Positions 1 through 8,904 of a DNA stretch of 64,000 nucleotides are shown here, piece after piece (the stretch's first letter is position 1; each line of letters begins with the position of its first letter). The position numbers were made by a program, and so were the translations under genes. The stretch is taken from positions 18,575-82,574 of the forward strand of contig JAPLMU010000138.1 in NCBI GenBank assembly GCA_026386795.1. Reading direction: 5' to 3'. The notes under the pieces were generated by a model, which saw only the letters and a list, made by a program, of their open reading frames with translations, was not told where the DNA came from and did no database searches. Source of the DNA: Planctomycetota bacterium (GTDB lineage Bacteria; Planctomycetota; Phycisphaerae; Phycisphaerales; SM1A02).

Positions 1-144
1 CTCGACTTGCTGATGTTGGTGACCGGCATCGAGAAGCGATTTGGCCACAAGATCGCTCCCAAGAAGCTCGGCAAAGACACGATGTCGAGCGTGGGGGTGT
101 TCATTACATTTGCGCATGCAGAGTTGTTGGCGGCAGGCAAGTGA
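1..144 (+). CDS. Acyl carrier protein, C-terminal fragment (cut by window start)
   Basis: The first bases are open in frame 1 and end at a TGA that overlaps the next gene's GTG start. The 47 visible residues read LDLLMLVTGIEKRFG...SVGVFITFAHAEL, which matches helix II to helix IV of acyl carrier proteins. The phosphopantetheinyl serine (normally in DSL) would lie just before the window, so it cannot be checked. Coupling to a FabZ-like dehydratase and the pigment-type genes next door suggests a dedicated ACP that carries the growing polyene chain, as the ACPs of aryl-polyene clusters do. The family call is fairly sure; the pathway assignment is inference. Confidence 0.7.
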   Translation, partial: LDLLMLVTGIEKRFGHKIAPKKLGKDTMSSVGVFITFAHAELLAAGK

Positions 145-578
145 ACCACGGTTCACCCGAACAAATCTTGCCGCACCGCGAGCCGTTTTTGTTTGTAACT
201 GAAATTTGCCAACTCAGTGAAGGGGCGGTGCAGGCAACATGGAATGTCCGCGGCGATGAGGATTTCCTGCGCGGGCACTTTCCTGACGGCGCCATCGTTC
301 CCGGAGTGTTGATCGGCGAGGCGCTCGCGCAAGCCGCTGGCATTGCATTGACTTCTCTGCCAGGCGAAGGAATCGGGGCGCGTCGACCGGGGTATTTGGC
401 GCATATCAACCTGCGGTTCCACGCGCCCGCGCGTCCGCCCTGCCAGATTGACCTCAGCGCAAAGGTCTCCGGAGGCATGGGAGCGCTGCATCAATTTGAT
501 GTAGTGGCTCACTGTCAATCGGAACGATTGGCATCTGGAATTCTGGTTTTGGCGGTTCCGCCGACTACAGAGCAGTGA
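141..578 (+). CDS. FabZ-like 3-hydroxyacyl-ACP dehydratase (hotdog fold)
   Basis: This 145-residue single hotdog domain opens with LPHREPFLFV, the FabZ/FabA-type N-terminal signature. It carries RGHFPDGAIVPGVLIGEALAQ, where His46 and Glu60 have the same 14-residue spacing as the FabZ catalytic pair. It should remove water from 3-hydroxyacyl-ACP to give the trans-2-enoyl product, the step that sets each double bond of a polyene. The GTG start overlaps the TGA of the upstream ACP gene, so the two are translationally coupled. The housekeeping FabZ is a possible alternative, but the neighbours favour a polyene-specific dehydratase. It ends 7 bp from the convergent ligase gene. Confidence 0.82.
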   Translation: MNHGSPEQILPHREPFLFVTEICQLSEGAVQATWNVRGDEDFLRGHFPDGAIVPGVLIGEALAQAAGIALTSLPGEGIGARRPGYLAHINLRFHAPARPPCQIDLSAKVSGGMGALHQFDVVAHCQSERLASGILVLAVPPTTEQ

Positions 579-585
579 GCGACTG

Positions 586-2697
586 TTACTCCGGAACGAC
601 GCCGCGGTAGTAACTCATGACACTCAATTCCGTAGCGTGGCGAACGCCGACAAACCCTGCGGTTTCCAGCGCGGAAACGATGACTGCTGGTCGAACCGCA
701 TCGTCAACCGTCTCAGCCCAGTAGCGCATCATTGGGAATGTCGATGGGCGACCACTTGCCAACACTCCGACTGCGGGCGCAACATGTCGCATGGCAAATC
801 GGAAGATCGGGGCGGCGATCGTTCCACGCGCAGCAGTGACTTCGAGTACCACGATCCGTCCGCCGGTTCGCAGGACGCGCCGAGCTTCGGCGAAGACGAC
901 GCGCATGTCCTCAACGTGTCGCAACATGTACGCCATTGAAACGCAGTCAAATGAAGCGCTCGCAAAGGGCAAGTGCTCAGCAGCACCGAGTACCGTTTCT
1001 CGAACTCCACGGGTGCGCGCCACTTCCAACATTCCGGAACTCGGGTCGAGCGCCACCACCCGACCGGATTTGCCAACGATCTCCTGCTCAAGCAGCGCAC
1101 ACATGCCAGTACCACTGCCAACGTCTAAGACCGACATACCTTCGCGAAGTCCCGATGCTTGAAGTATGCGTCTTCGGTAACTATGCCCAAGTCCGCCAAG
1201 AAGCGCGCCATTTGCTCGGTCATAGCCCATGGCGCTGTTGTTGAACAACGCTTGCGTCCACCGCTCGCGATCGGACCGGTTTCGCAACTGAGACGGTCGC
1301 GCTACGACTGGCGGAATGACGGTTGCCATCCGTAGCACCTTTCCACTCGCCGTTCGCTTGAATTTTTTTACAAACGAGATGGTTCGAGGAACCGCGTGCG
1401 CGGGTACCCGCTCGGCGATGAACGCGCGCAGGGTCGCCGCATCGAGTTGGATATCGGGTGAGGTCAACTCTATGGACGCAGCGACGCGGGTCAGGCCATC
1501 AGCAAGCACGACCGGTTCAACAAGCGCCACGGCGACATCGGGGTGTTCTTCGATGGCCGCTTCAATGTCATACGGATTCACTTTCAGGCCAGCGACGTCA
1601 AACACCAGTTTCTCTCGACCTGTGATGTGAAAGAGCCCATCGGCGGAACGGACTCCAAGATCACCGGTTCGAAAGTATCCGCTCTGCATGGGCTCTTGGT
1701 CGCCCGCATGACCAACAATGCGATCAAATGCTGCGTTCGAGCGCACCGCGAGTTCGCCGCCCGCGCCCGTTGGAACGTCGATCATGGATTCCCGGCACAG
1801 AGGATCAACAAGTCGAACATCCACTCCGGCAATTGGGTGCCCGCCGGTGCCGCGATCAAGCCAGATGGTGCCAACTTCGCTTGCTCCGTACAGGTCAACG
1901 AGCGGAATGCCGAATACTCGCTCGAAATGCGTGCGCACTTGTTTACGAAGCGGCGACCCCGCCACCACGGCGCAGCGGAGTGTGTGCGGTGGAATGACGC
2001 TGCTTGCAAGCGCCGCGGCAGCTGCAGGCACCAGCGGAAGGACGGTCACGCCTTGAGAAATGAACTCGTGGGCACCTTCGATAGTGAATGACGCTTGCTG
2101 CCTGACTGATGCACCACACAGCAGCGGCGCTAAAAACGCATGCTCACATCCGTACGCATGGTGCATCGGCAAGAATGAGCCAACGATGTCATTGGGCTGA
2201 TACAGCTGAGCGTCAACAAGTCCAGCGGCAACGCAATCAACTGCTTCCGGACTGCGGTGAACGAAACGCGACACTCCCGTGGTGCCCGACGAAAGCAGCA
2301 CAATTCCACCATGTGGTTGCGTGCACTTGCTATCGGCCGCGCTCGCAGCGCTGTTGTGAATCAATTCCGCAAGAAGCGCGCTGTCAATGATGATGCTTGG
2401 TGCAAGTTCACGCTGAACTCGTTCCATCATGGCGCCGGGCGCTGCGTTGGCCATCAATACGGCATCACATCCAGCAAGCATGACCGCAAGACTGGCAATC
2501 CAGAAGTGACCGCCGGACGGAACCGATACTGCAACGAATGAGCCAGCTGCGCAGCGAAGTTCGATCGCCCGCGACACTGCATCCACTGAATTCAAGAGCG
2601 CACGGTTGGTCCACTCGCGACCGTCCGGGTCGGTGACCCGAACGCGGTCCGGAGCAGTGGCGCACTGTTCCGCGAGCGCCACGAGCAAACGGTTCAT
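586..2697 (-). CDS. Acyl/aryl adenylate-forming ligase fused to a UbiE-like methyltransferase
   Basis: The ORF track begins at 2835, but the ATG at 2697 overlaps the upstream TGA (ATGA) and gives a 703-residue protein. Residues 1 to about 470 are an ANL-family ligase: the P-loop-like LLSSGTTGVSRFVHR lies near 130-144, and the catalytic lysine region KRTASGKVLRM closes the domain. Residues from about 500 are a class I SAM methyltransferase with LDVGSGTGM near 528 and a UbiE-like end (YWAETVDD...SYYRG). In aryl-polyene clusters a ligase activates the hydroxybenzoate starter for loading on the ACP and a methyltransferase may modify the ring; here both sit in one chain. The substrate is inferred from the chorismatase two genes upstream. 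It is the last gene of the overlapping operon. Confidence 0.82.
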   Translation of the reverse strand: MNRLLVALAEQCATAPDRVRVTDPDGREWTNRALLNSVDAVSRAIELRCAAGSFVAVSVPSGGHFWIASLAVMLAGCDAVLMANAAPGAMMERVQRELAPSIIIDSALLAELIHNSAASAADSKCTQPHGGIVLLSSGTTGVSRFVHRSPEAVDCVAAGLVDAQLYQPNDIVGSFLPMHHAYGCEHAFLAPLLCGASVRQQASFTIEGAHEFISQGVTVLPLVPAAAAALASSVIPPHTLRCAVVAGSPLRKQVRTHFERVFGIPLVDLYGASEVGTIWLDRGTGGHPIAGVDVRLVDPLCRESMIDVPTGAGGELAVRSNAAFDRIVGHAGDQEPMQSGYFRTGDLGVRSADGLFHITGREKLVFDVAGLKVNPYDIEAAIEEHPDVAVALVEPVVLADGLTRVAASIELTSPDIQLDAATLRAFIAERVPAHAVPRTISFVKKFKRTASGKVLRMATVIPPVVARPSQLRNRSDRERWTQALFNNSAMGYDRANGALLGGLGHSYRRRILQASGLREGMSVLDVGSGTGMCALLEQEIVGKSGRVVALDPSSGMLEVARTRGVRETVLGAAEHLPFASASFDCVSMAYMLRHVEDMRVVFAEARRVLRTGGRIVVLEVTAARGTIAAPIFRFAMRHVAPAVGVLASGRPSTFPMMRYWAETVDDAVRPAVIVSALETAGFVGVRHATELSVMSYYRGVVPE

Positions 2698-4013
2698 TGC
2701 AGAGCGGCTCCACGAGCGAGGCGTACGAGCGGAGCCCGATCTGTCACGCCGTCTGGGCGCAACCGGAATGGCCGAGTCCGGGGGGCAAACCCAACGCGTT
2801 TCTGCACTGCACACATGGAACCGAGCGCCCAGCAACGCACCGCCGTCGCGGGCTGAACTGCATCAAATTCACCAGCGAGCAGCGTCACGAATCCGCGCAC
2901 CAATTCACGAGGCTGACTTGGAGCAAAGAGAAGATCACGGAAGCCGGGGTCATAGAACCCCTCGACCAATCGGAAGGCGCGACCAACCACTCGAGTCGCC
3001 CATGCTTGATAGCGGGCGCGCTCTGCCGCCGGCCTTCCACCGCGCGACATACGAACCACGCCTGCAGCCGCCTGCTCGGCGGCGAGCAGCCCAAGCGTCA
3101 AACCCGTCGACCACACCGGGTCGAGGAATGCGGCGGCGTCGCCCACCAGAAAGAATCCGGGGCCTGCAAAGGGATCACACCGGTAAGTGAAGTCCGCAAT
3201 GACGCGATTCGTGGAAGGCCCGCGCGCGTTCGCCATGCGCTCAGCCATAATCGGCGTGCGTTCCACTGCCCACCAGAATCGATCTTCCGGAGCGACATCA
3301 AGAGTGCGGTGCAGCGGTTCACGTGCTACGAAACCAACGCTTGTGCGCTGGTCATCAAGCGGAATCAGCCAGAACCAACCCTCGTCCATCACGGTGAGTC
3401 CGAAGCAACCGGCAGCGTTGCCTGACGGGCGAATGACCCCTTCAAAGTGCTCAAAGTAGGCAACATTGCGGAGAAATGAGTGATATCGGCGCGTTCCAAA
3501 TTCGCGCCCCAAGGCGCTCGCCTGCCCGCTCGCGTCAATCATCCACTTGGCATGGACCGTGCCGGCATCGGTGTCGGCGATAATGCCATCATCGCCGTGC
3601 GACTGAATTGATCGCAACACGCACGAAGTGCGAACCTCTGCGCCCGCGTCACGCGCCGCTTCAACCATCATCATGTCAAGATGGATGCGCGCCATGTTGA
3701 ACGCGTCTTTCTCGCCGTTACCGATCGTGTCGCGGAAGAAGTATGTTCGCGATCCATAGCGGCGATCGCCCATGGATATCTCAACGCCAACTTTCCGAGC
3801 ATGCGGCAAAGCCATGCACCGATCGAGAACGCCAAGGCGACGGAGTGCGCGCTTGGTGCGGGGCAGAAAGCTCTCGCCGATGCGAAAGCGCGGAAACTCG
3901 CCACGATCAATCACCAGTACCTTTAAGCCTTCACGTGCCATGTCGATAGCCGCCGCGCTACCAGCGGGGCCAGCACCAATGACCAGGCAATCAACGTGCA
4001 ATATTTCAGACAT
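2694..4013 (-). CDS. FAD-dependent halogenase/hydroxylase-like oxidoreductase
   Basis: This 439-residue flavoprotein starts with the dinucleotide-binding motif VIGAGPAGSAAA (from residue 11) and has the GESFLP segment at about 46-51. The second FAD motif GDAAAFLDPVWSTG also occurs. Residues 213-218 read WFWLIP, which fits the WxWxIP signature of flavin-dependent halogenases. Within the pigment operon it could halogenate or hydroxylate the aryl head group; xanthomonadins are known brominated aryl polyenes. The family also includes hydroxylases and geranylgeranyl-reductase-like enzymes, so halogenation is not proven. It overlaps the chorismatase end by 8 bp and the ligase start by 4 bp. Confidence 0.75.
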   Translation of the reverse strand: MSEILHVDCLVIGAGPAGSAAAIDMAREGLKVLVIDRGEFPRFRIGESFLPRTKRALRRLGVLDRCMALPHARKVGVEISMGDRRYGSRTYFFRDTIGNGEKDAFNMARIHLDMMMVEAARDAGAEVRTSCVLRSIQSHGDDGIIADTDAGTVHAKWMIDASGQASALGREFGTRRYHSFLRNVAYFEHFEGVIRPSGNAAGCFGLTVMDEGWFWLIPLDDQRTSVGFVAREPLHRTLDVAPEDRFWWAVERTPIMAERMANARGPSTNRVIADFTYRCDPFAGPGFFLVGDAAAFLDPVWSTGLTLGLLAAEQAAAGVVRMSRGGRPAAERARYQAWATRVVGRAFRLVEGFYDPGFRDLLFAPSQPRELVRGFVTLLAGEFDAVQPATAVRCWALGSMCAVQKRVGFAPRTRPFRLRPDGVTDRAPLVRLARGAALQ

Positions 4014-4839
4014 CGGCGACAGCCTCTACTTCCACAAGAAGCGCGTCGCGACACAGCGGGGCGTGCAGGACGCGTTCGCATTGATCGGCAAATTCATGTT
4101 GCGCCAAGCAGGAAATCGCGCTGATATGAGCCTTCTCGCGCACGTAAATCTGCACCGACCGCCAATGTCCGCGCGCTCCGGCAGACGTCCGTAGCGCTGC
4201 GAGATGACTGAGCGCCTCGCGCCACTGCGCCTCGATGTCATCCGGATGCGCGACATCCTCACCAACGACCGCCGCTGTTCCCGATGCCATCAGTAGATGG
4301 TCGGAAACAACTGCTCGCGTGAACGGCGGTGCCGATGGACCAAATTTGGAGGAATACTGCCACGCGGGAAGCTGTCTTGCATTTTCAATCGCCCGCAGAT
4401 TGCCCGGCATGGCAAGCGCATGAACAACGAGCGCGTCGCCGGCGTGGCCAACGCAGGTTCCCGCTGGCATGAATGCCATCGGCCAGCGCGCCGCGCGGTA
4501 CGCCTGCGCACGACCAGTGTTCATGCGCATGTAGCGATCGAGTCCATCAGAATCGCTCGCAGTAATCCTTGGCAAATACGCCCAGACACGGGTCGCCGCG
4601 CCATCAAGTTCATTGAGCACGTTCGAGAACGCAGTGAACGCTGCTTGCGCAAGTTGCTCTCCGGCGCAAGCAGCGACAGAAACGCTCGTTGATGCCATCG
4701 TGGCACCGCGTTCGAGCTCACTCGAAGTCCACGATGGCAAGTCACTTGCGGCGTCACCAGTGGCGCGCCAAGCATCGGAACCATGTCCGGAATGAGACTG
4801 AGGCGCACAGGGAACAGAGGACAAGGGCAACACGTTCAT
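4006..4839 (-). CDS. Chorismatase (FkbO/Hyg5/XanB2-like), hydroxybenzoate-forming
   Basis: The 277-residue protein contains RVWAYLPRITASDSDGLDRY near 84-103, then N.GRAQAY, IENARQLPAW, SGTAAVVG and a C-terminal CRDALLVEVEA. These are the conserved blocks of the YjgF-like chorismatase family, which hydrolyses chorismate to pyruvate plus a dihydroxycyclohexadienoate or a 3-/4-hydroxybenzoate. The C-terminal glutamates (270 and 272) fall where the family places its catalytic Glu. The N-terminal part appears shorter than in FkbO-type proteins. In Xanthomonas, XanB2 feeds hydroxybenzoate to pigment synthesis, and its place here between the ketosynthase and the flavoprotein supports the same role. 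The ATG overlaps the ketosynthase TGA. Confidence 0.82.
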   Translation of the reverse strand: MNVLPLSSVPCAPQSHSGHGSDAWRATGDAASDLPSWTSSELERGATMASTSVSVAACAGEQLAQAAFTAFSNVLNELDGAATRVWAYLPRITASDSDGLDRYMRMNTGRAQAYRAARWPMAFMPAGTCVGHAGDALVVHALAMPGNLRAIENARQLPAWQYSSKFGPSAPPFTRAVVSDHLLMASGTAAVVGEDVAHPDDIEAQWREALSHLAALRTSAGARGHWRSVQIYVREKAHISAISCLAQHEFADQCERVLHAPLCRDALLVEVEAVADV

Positions 4840-6968
4840 ACTGTAGCAAACGACTGAAGAACCCCGTGTGCACTCGCCTGCACGGTCCAGACAAATCCGT
4901 TCGGATCCGCGCTAGAAATTGCCACATCGCGGGTGCGCGGTCGCGCAATTTCAAGCGCCAACGCCGCTGGTCCAGCGACACAGCCAATCTCAGGAAATGC
5001 GGTTCCTCCGTGTCCACTCACGCCTGGGCGCAGGGCTCCGCGATCGACCTGTGCACGTCCGATCTCCATGACTTCCGGCAGTGAATTCCCCGTGCTTGAG
5101 TCGATCCGCTCCATGAGAAATGCGATCCCGGCGGAGCGACTGCGCACGTTGCTGCCCGTGCAATTGCCGAGTACAGCGTCGATCGTCGGGTGGGATTCGT
5201 CAGCCATCACAATGAGGGCACGCTTCCATTCGCCCGATCGAATGCGGCACGAGGCAAGGAACATTGCCTCGAAACCCGCGGTGCGGGTACCGATCACGGT
5301 GGCACTTGCGGCGGTCATGCCGAGACCAAGTGATACGTGTGCGCTGCCGACATTCGGAACAGACTCGGCGAAGAGCACGGGGTTCGCGAGATCGATTCCC
5401 GAAGCAAGGAGATCGCGGTAGTACTGCTCCGTGAATCCAGCCGCACCGTGCCATGATGCCGCAAGAAGCGGTATGGACGCCAATTCATGCGCACTCAAGC
5501 CGGAAGCATCACAGAGATCGCGGGTTGCAGCGAGCATCAAACGCGGCAGCAACGCAAGGCGGCGCGTTCGCGCACGGTCAAGTAGTGGCGCGAGGATTTC
5601 CTCAGAAACATCACGCGTGTTGCAGTCGGCAAGATGCTCAAGGCCTGCGATTCCGCGCCCACCGGCAGAGACGCAACCGACGGCTCGAATACCGACGCGC
5701 GATGCCTCACGCGCATGCGTGTTCTCCGGCACCGCGCTCGCACCGACCCCACGAATGACCGACATCGCCACGTTTGCGCCGCCGAATCCTGCGGCCAGAA
5801 CGGTTACCCGTGTCGGTGCTCCCGGCCGAGGATTCTCATGCAATAGATCAATCTCAGGGAATGCTTGACGATCGACCGGTCGCCCCAGTCCGGCTGGCAT
5901 GAATCCCGCGTCAGCACACTTGAGGACCGCGAGTAGTTCCAACGCACCCGCCGCGCCAAGCGGATGACCGAAGCGACTCTTCAATGCAGTCACCGGAATG
6001 CGCGAGAGGTCCGCACCAAACGCCGTTCGGTACGCCTCATACTCCGCCGCGTCATTTCCAGCAGTTCCGGTGGCATGGGCAATCAATAGATCTGGCGTTC
6101 CGTTGGAAACAGCAGCTGCAAGCGCAACGGACGCGCCTCGACCTTCCGGATGCGGCTGCGTCAAATGATGCGCATCGCTCGACTCGCCGATCGCTTCAAT
6201 AATCGCCACGGGAACCTCTCCACGCGCGAGCGCGTCGGGCAGCCGCCGTAATAGTAAGAGCGCGCACCCTTCCGCAAGTTTCATGCCCTGTCGATCTTCA
6301 GCGAATGGGCTCAGTGGACCGGCAGCCACCAACTGCAATGCTGAGAATCCACCATAGGCAAACTCAGAAATTGGGTCATATCCGCCAGCAATGACGCAGG
6401 ATGCCGCTCCGGAGCGAAGCAACGAGCAACCATGTGCAATCGCGCTCAAGGCTGATGCGCACGCACACGAAACAGTGATCGCCCCGCCAGCAATTGGGAG
6501 TCCTTCAATCGCTCGACGCAGTACAGATCCAGCAGGAATACCTGCATAGGACTGCAGCGATTCCGACGCGTGTCCCGCTGCTTCCAAGCGCATCGCCGCG
6601 CCGCAATGGCGCATGCCAGCAAGCGTGGTGCCAACCACTATCGCCACCTGCGACGGATCCACGGCGAGCGTTCGCGCCGGATCAGCACCGAGCAGTTGTG
6701 CGAGCGCACGACGGAATAATCGCTCAGCTCGGTCTGTGTCCGATGCAGCAACGCGCGAAATAGCGTGCTGCGCTGAGTCACCATCTGCGACAGTGTGAAT
6801 ACCAAGATCCACCTGCCCCACGCCAGCGGCGATCGCCGGAGCCTGTTCCAACGCATCAGCTATTCCAACACCGCAACGAGTACTGCGAAGTGCCGCAGCG
6901 ATTGAGTCCAGATCAACACCCATGGCCCCCAAAGCAGCGGTTCGGACAATGGCGATGGGCGCATGCAT
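4836..6968 (-). CDS. Ketosynthase fused to a chain-length-factor-like half (KS-CLF)
   Basis: The 710-residue protein has two thiolase-fold parts. Residues 1-410 are a FabF-like ketosynthase with SCACAS (catalytic Cys170), HATGT in place of HGTGT, and ALKSRFGHPLGAAG, so the Cys-His-His triad is complete. Residues from about 425 form a shorter half resembling the small chain length factor proteins of aryl-polyene clusters; the stretch ATVIGTRTAG replaces the active-site Cys region and has no Cys. In APE systems these are two proteins (for example ApeO and ApeC) that form a heterodimer; here they are one chain. The fusion would extend the hydroxybenzoyl-ACP starter with malonyl-ACP. The start overlaps the permease stop by one base (TAATG). 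Confidence 0.85.
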   Translation of the reverse strand: MHAPIAIVRTAALGAMGVDLDSIAAALRSTRCGVGIADALEQAPAIAAGVGQVDLGIHTVADGDSAQHAISRVAASDTDRAERLFRRALAQLLGADPARTLAVDPSQVAIVVGTTLAGMRHCGAAMRLEAAGHASESLQSYAGIPAGSVLRRAIEGLPIAGGAITVSCACASALSAIAHGCSLLRSGAASCVIAGGYDPISEFAYGGFSALQLVAAGPLSPFAEDRQGMKLAEGCALLLLRRLPDALARGEVPVAIIEAIGESSDAHHLTQPHPEGRGASVALAAAVSNGTPDLLIAHATGTAGNDAAEYEAYRTAFGADLSRIPVTALKSRFGHPLGAAGALELLAVLKCADAGFMPAGLGRPVDRQAFPEIDLLHENPRPGAPTRVTVLAAGFGGANVAMSVIRGVGASAVPENTHAREASRVGIRAVGCVSAGGRGIAGLEHLADCNTRDVSEEILAPLLDRARTRRLALLPRLMLAATRDLCDASGLSAHELASIPLLAASWHGAAGFTEQYYRDLLASGIDLANPVLFAESVPNVGSAHVSLGLGMTAASATVIGTRTAGFEAMFLASCRIRSGEWKRALIVMADESHPTIDAVLGNCTGSNVRSRSAGIAFLMERIDSSTGNSLPEVMEIGRAQVDRGALRPGVSGHGGTAFPEIGCVAGPAALALEIARPRTRDVAISSADPNGFVWTVQASAHGVLQSFATV

Positions 6969-8002
6969 TACCGCATACTCCGTCGCGCACAGGCGAGCGC
7001 CACCACTGTGGAGCCAACTGAAATCGCTATGAGCAAGCCAATTGATCGCATATCAAATCGACCGTCGATCGCTGCGCTACAGGCATCAATCGCCCAGGCC
7101 GGAAACAACCAGCCACCTACCGAGGCGATTGTCTTTGGAAGCAGTATCCGCGGAATCATGCTTCCAGACAGAGCACTCAGAACGAGCGTGATCACAGGTG
7201 CAATGGCTAAGAATCGAGCGCGCGAACCGCACAGCCCAGCAAGCGCTACGAAGAATGCCGCGCTCGAAACTGCGGCAACCCCGCTCGCGCACGCCAACGC
7301 AAGTACCGAACTTGGAACCAAGTGAAACACCGCGGCTGCCCATGCCAGCGTCAAAGCCAACTGCCACCACGCAATAACCGAAATCGCCACGATACGCGCG
7401 CCCGTTGATGCCGCAGCACTGATGCCCAGTGACCGTAATCGGTCCTGCAATCCGAGTGCGTCGTCACCGAGGCTTCGCGACGCGATCGAGGCAGATGAGA
7501 ACATGATGAAGATCAGCGCAATGCCCGCAGCGCTTCCGCGAACCAACATGCCGTCGAGTGATGTGATCTGGACCGAGAGCACCGGGACGTTCACTGCAAA
7601 GGCACGTGCGTTTGCTGCATTCACCAACTGCAGCGCGGCATCAGAAGCACCCGGAAGTGGCGACGCCGCCTCCACCAACACATGCGGATCGACGCGACTA
7701 AATCCATCCGGAATGCGAACTGTTGCCAGCATTCCGCGGTTATTGCCTTCCCCGTCCCGCAACTCTGAAACATGCACGCGCTGCATGGCAGACGACTCCA
7801 TTGCTTGAACAAAGAGCCGCGCGTCAGATGATCCGCAGTCGTCAACTACAGCAATCTCAAATCGGAATCCGTCGGTTGCCTCTAGATGCCTGTAGAACAG
7901 AGCAATCAGCGAGAAGAACGCAATCGGCGCTACCAGAGTCAACAGCGCAGCAATTCGATCCGCAACGAACGAGCGCAACATCGCAATAGTCAAAATGATC
8001 AT
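6968..8002 (-). CDS. ABC-2 type export permease
   Basis: The ORF track starts at 8140, but the ATG at 8002 (MIILTIAMLRSF) overlaps the TGA of the upstream acyltransferase (ATGA) and gives 344 residues. One hydrophobic segment near the N-terminus (about 15-37) is followed by a soluble loop of roughly 130 residues and then five or more hydrophobic segments, the layout of the ABC-2 permease family. Its ATPase is most likely the C-terminal half of the gene two places upstream in the operon. Together they probably export or flip the lipid-linked polyene or its carrier. Xanthomonas uses an MMPL-type exporter, so an ABC exporter here would be a substitution (inference). Confidence 0.78.
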   Translation of the reverse strand: MIILTIAMLRSFVADRIAALLTLVAPIAFFSLIALFYRHLEATDGFRFEIAVVDDCGSSDARLFVQAMESSAMQRVHVSELRDGEGNNRGMLATVRIPDGFSRVDPHVLVEAASPLPGASDAALQLVNAANARAFAVNVPVLSVQITSLDGMLVRGSAAGIALIFIMFSSASIASRSLGDDALGLQDRLRSLGISAAASTGARIVAISVIAWWQLALTLAWAAAVFHLVPSSVLALACASGVAAVSSAAFFVALAGLCGSRARFLAIAPVITLVLSALSGSMIPRILLPKTIASVGGWLFPAWAIDACSAAIDGRFDMRSIGLLIAISVGSTVVALACARRSMR

Positions 8003-8904
8003 TGCCGCCCCTCCCTGATCTGCATGAATGCCATCCACTGGGAAGGATGCTTGCGGATCGCTATTTCGAGCGCTGCCACCAACGCTTGCTGCGCTGGGTG
8101 GCATGCAACTTCTGTGGAACGCAGCGATTCGAGTTCGCAATAGATCGGTGCCATCATTTCAACTTCTAAGTCGTCGCCATTTCGGTAACAAAAGGTTGGG
8201 ACAATTGGCGCACCACATCCGAGAGCCAAACGCACTGCGCCCGTTGGAAGCACCGCGTCACTCGCCCCCAAGAATGGGATTCGCGATCCCTGCTGCATGG
8301 GCATCACACGATCGGCATGCAACACCACTACCTCGTTGGCGCGCAGCGCATCCTGCAGTGCAGCCCACGCAGAAACGCCATCACTCACCGCATGCTCAAT
8401 GACACCGAGTGATTGCCGCAGCGCGCTGCGTGCGCGCTCAAATCGCGGCATCGGATCCGGATGAAAGAGAACATGAATGCGAGGCTCAAACCTTCGAAGA
8501 AGCGCAATGGATGGCTCAAATGCGCCCATGTGTGCACTCGCAACGACTACTCCACGACCCAGGTCATGGGCGGCGTGGTATTGCTCTTGGCCGGAGAATC
8601 GTTTCACACGCGCTGCCAGTGCGTCGGCCGAAATTCCTTCTGAAAGCAGTATGTCTGCAATCGATCGCTGCATGTTCAGAAGCATTCCGGCAGCAACTGC
8701 GCGTACTTCCGATTCTGAAGCCTGCGGACCAAGTGCCAAGCGAGCGTTGGCACGCAGCGCGCGCCGCCAAGCAGGCACCGCCGCCATTCCACCGATCGCT
8801 ACCGCTCGACCCATCGCGGGCGCGAGCGCTGGTATGGAACAAATGGCTCCAAAGTACAGGTGATCAATCACGAGCCGCGCGGGGTGAAATGCAGAAAGAG
8901 TCAC
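7999..8904 (-). CDS. LpxL/HtrB-like lysophospholipid acyltransferase
   Basis: This 301-residue protein contains VASAHMGAFE with His125 and Glu130, the HX4E catalytic motif of the LPLAT superfamily. Later blocks (VVLHADRVMPMQQGSRIPFLG, PTGAVRLALGCGAPIVP) match LpxL/HtrB acyltransferases. APE and xanthomonadin clusters carry such enzymes, thought to attach the polyene acyl chain to an outer-membrane lipid. The protein likely acts at the inner membrane. Its GTG start overlaps the stop of the methyltransferase-ATPase gene (GTGA), and its end overlaps the permease start. A role in lipid A assembly is less likely given the setting. Confidence 0.82.
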   Translation of the reverse strand: MTLSAFHPARLVIDHLYFGAICSIPALAPAMGRAVAIGGMAAVPAWRRALRANARLALGPQASESEVRAVAAGMLLNMQRSIADILLSEGISADALAARVKRFSGQEQYHAAHDLGRGVVVASAHMGAFEPSIALLRRFEPRIHVLFHPDPMPRFERARSALRQSLGVIEHAVSDGVSAWAALQDALRANEVVVLHADRVMPMQQGSRIPFLGASDAVLPTGAVRLALGCGAPIVPTFCYRNGDDLEVEMMAPIYCELESLRSTEVACHPAQQALVAALEIAIRKHPSQWMAFMQIREGRQ

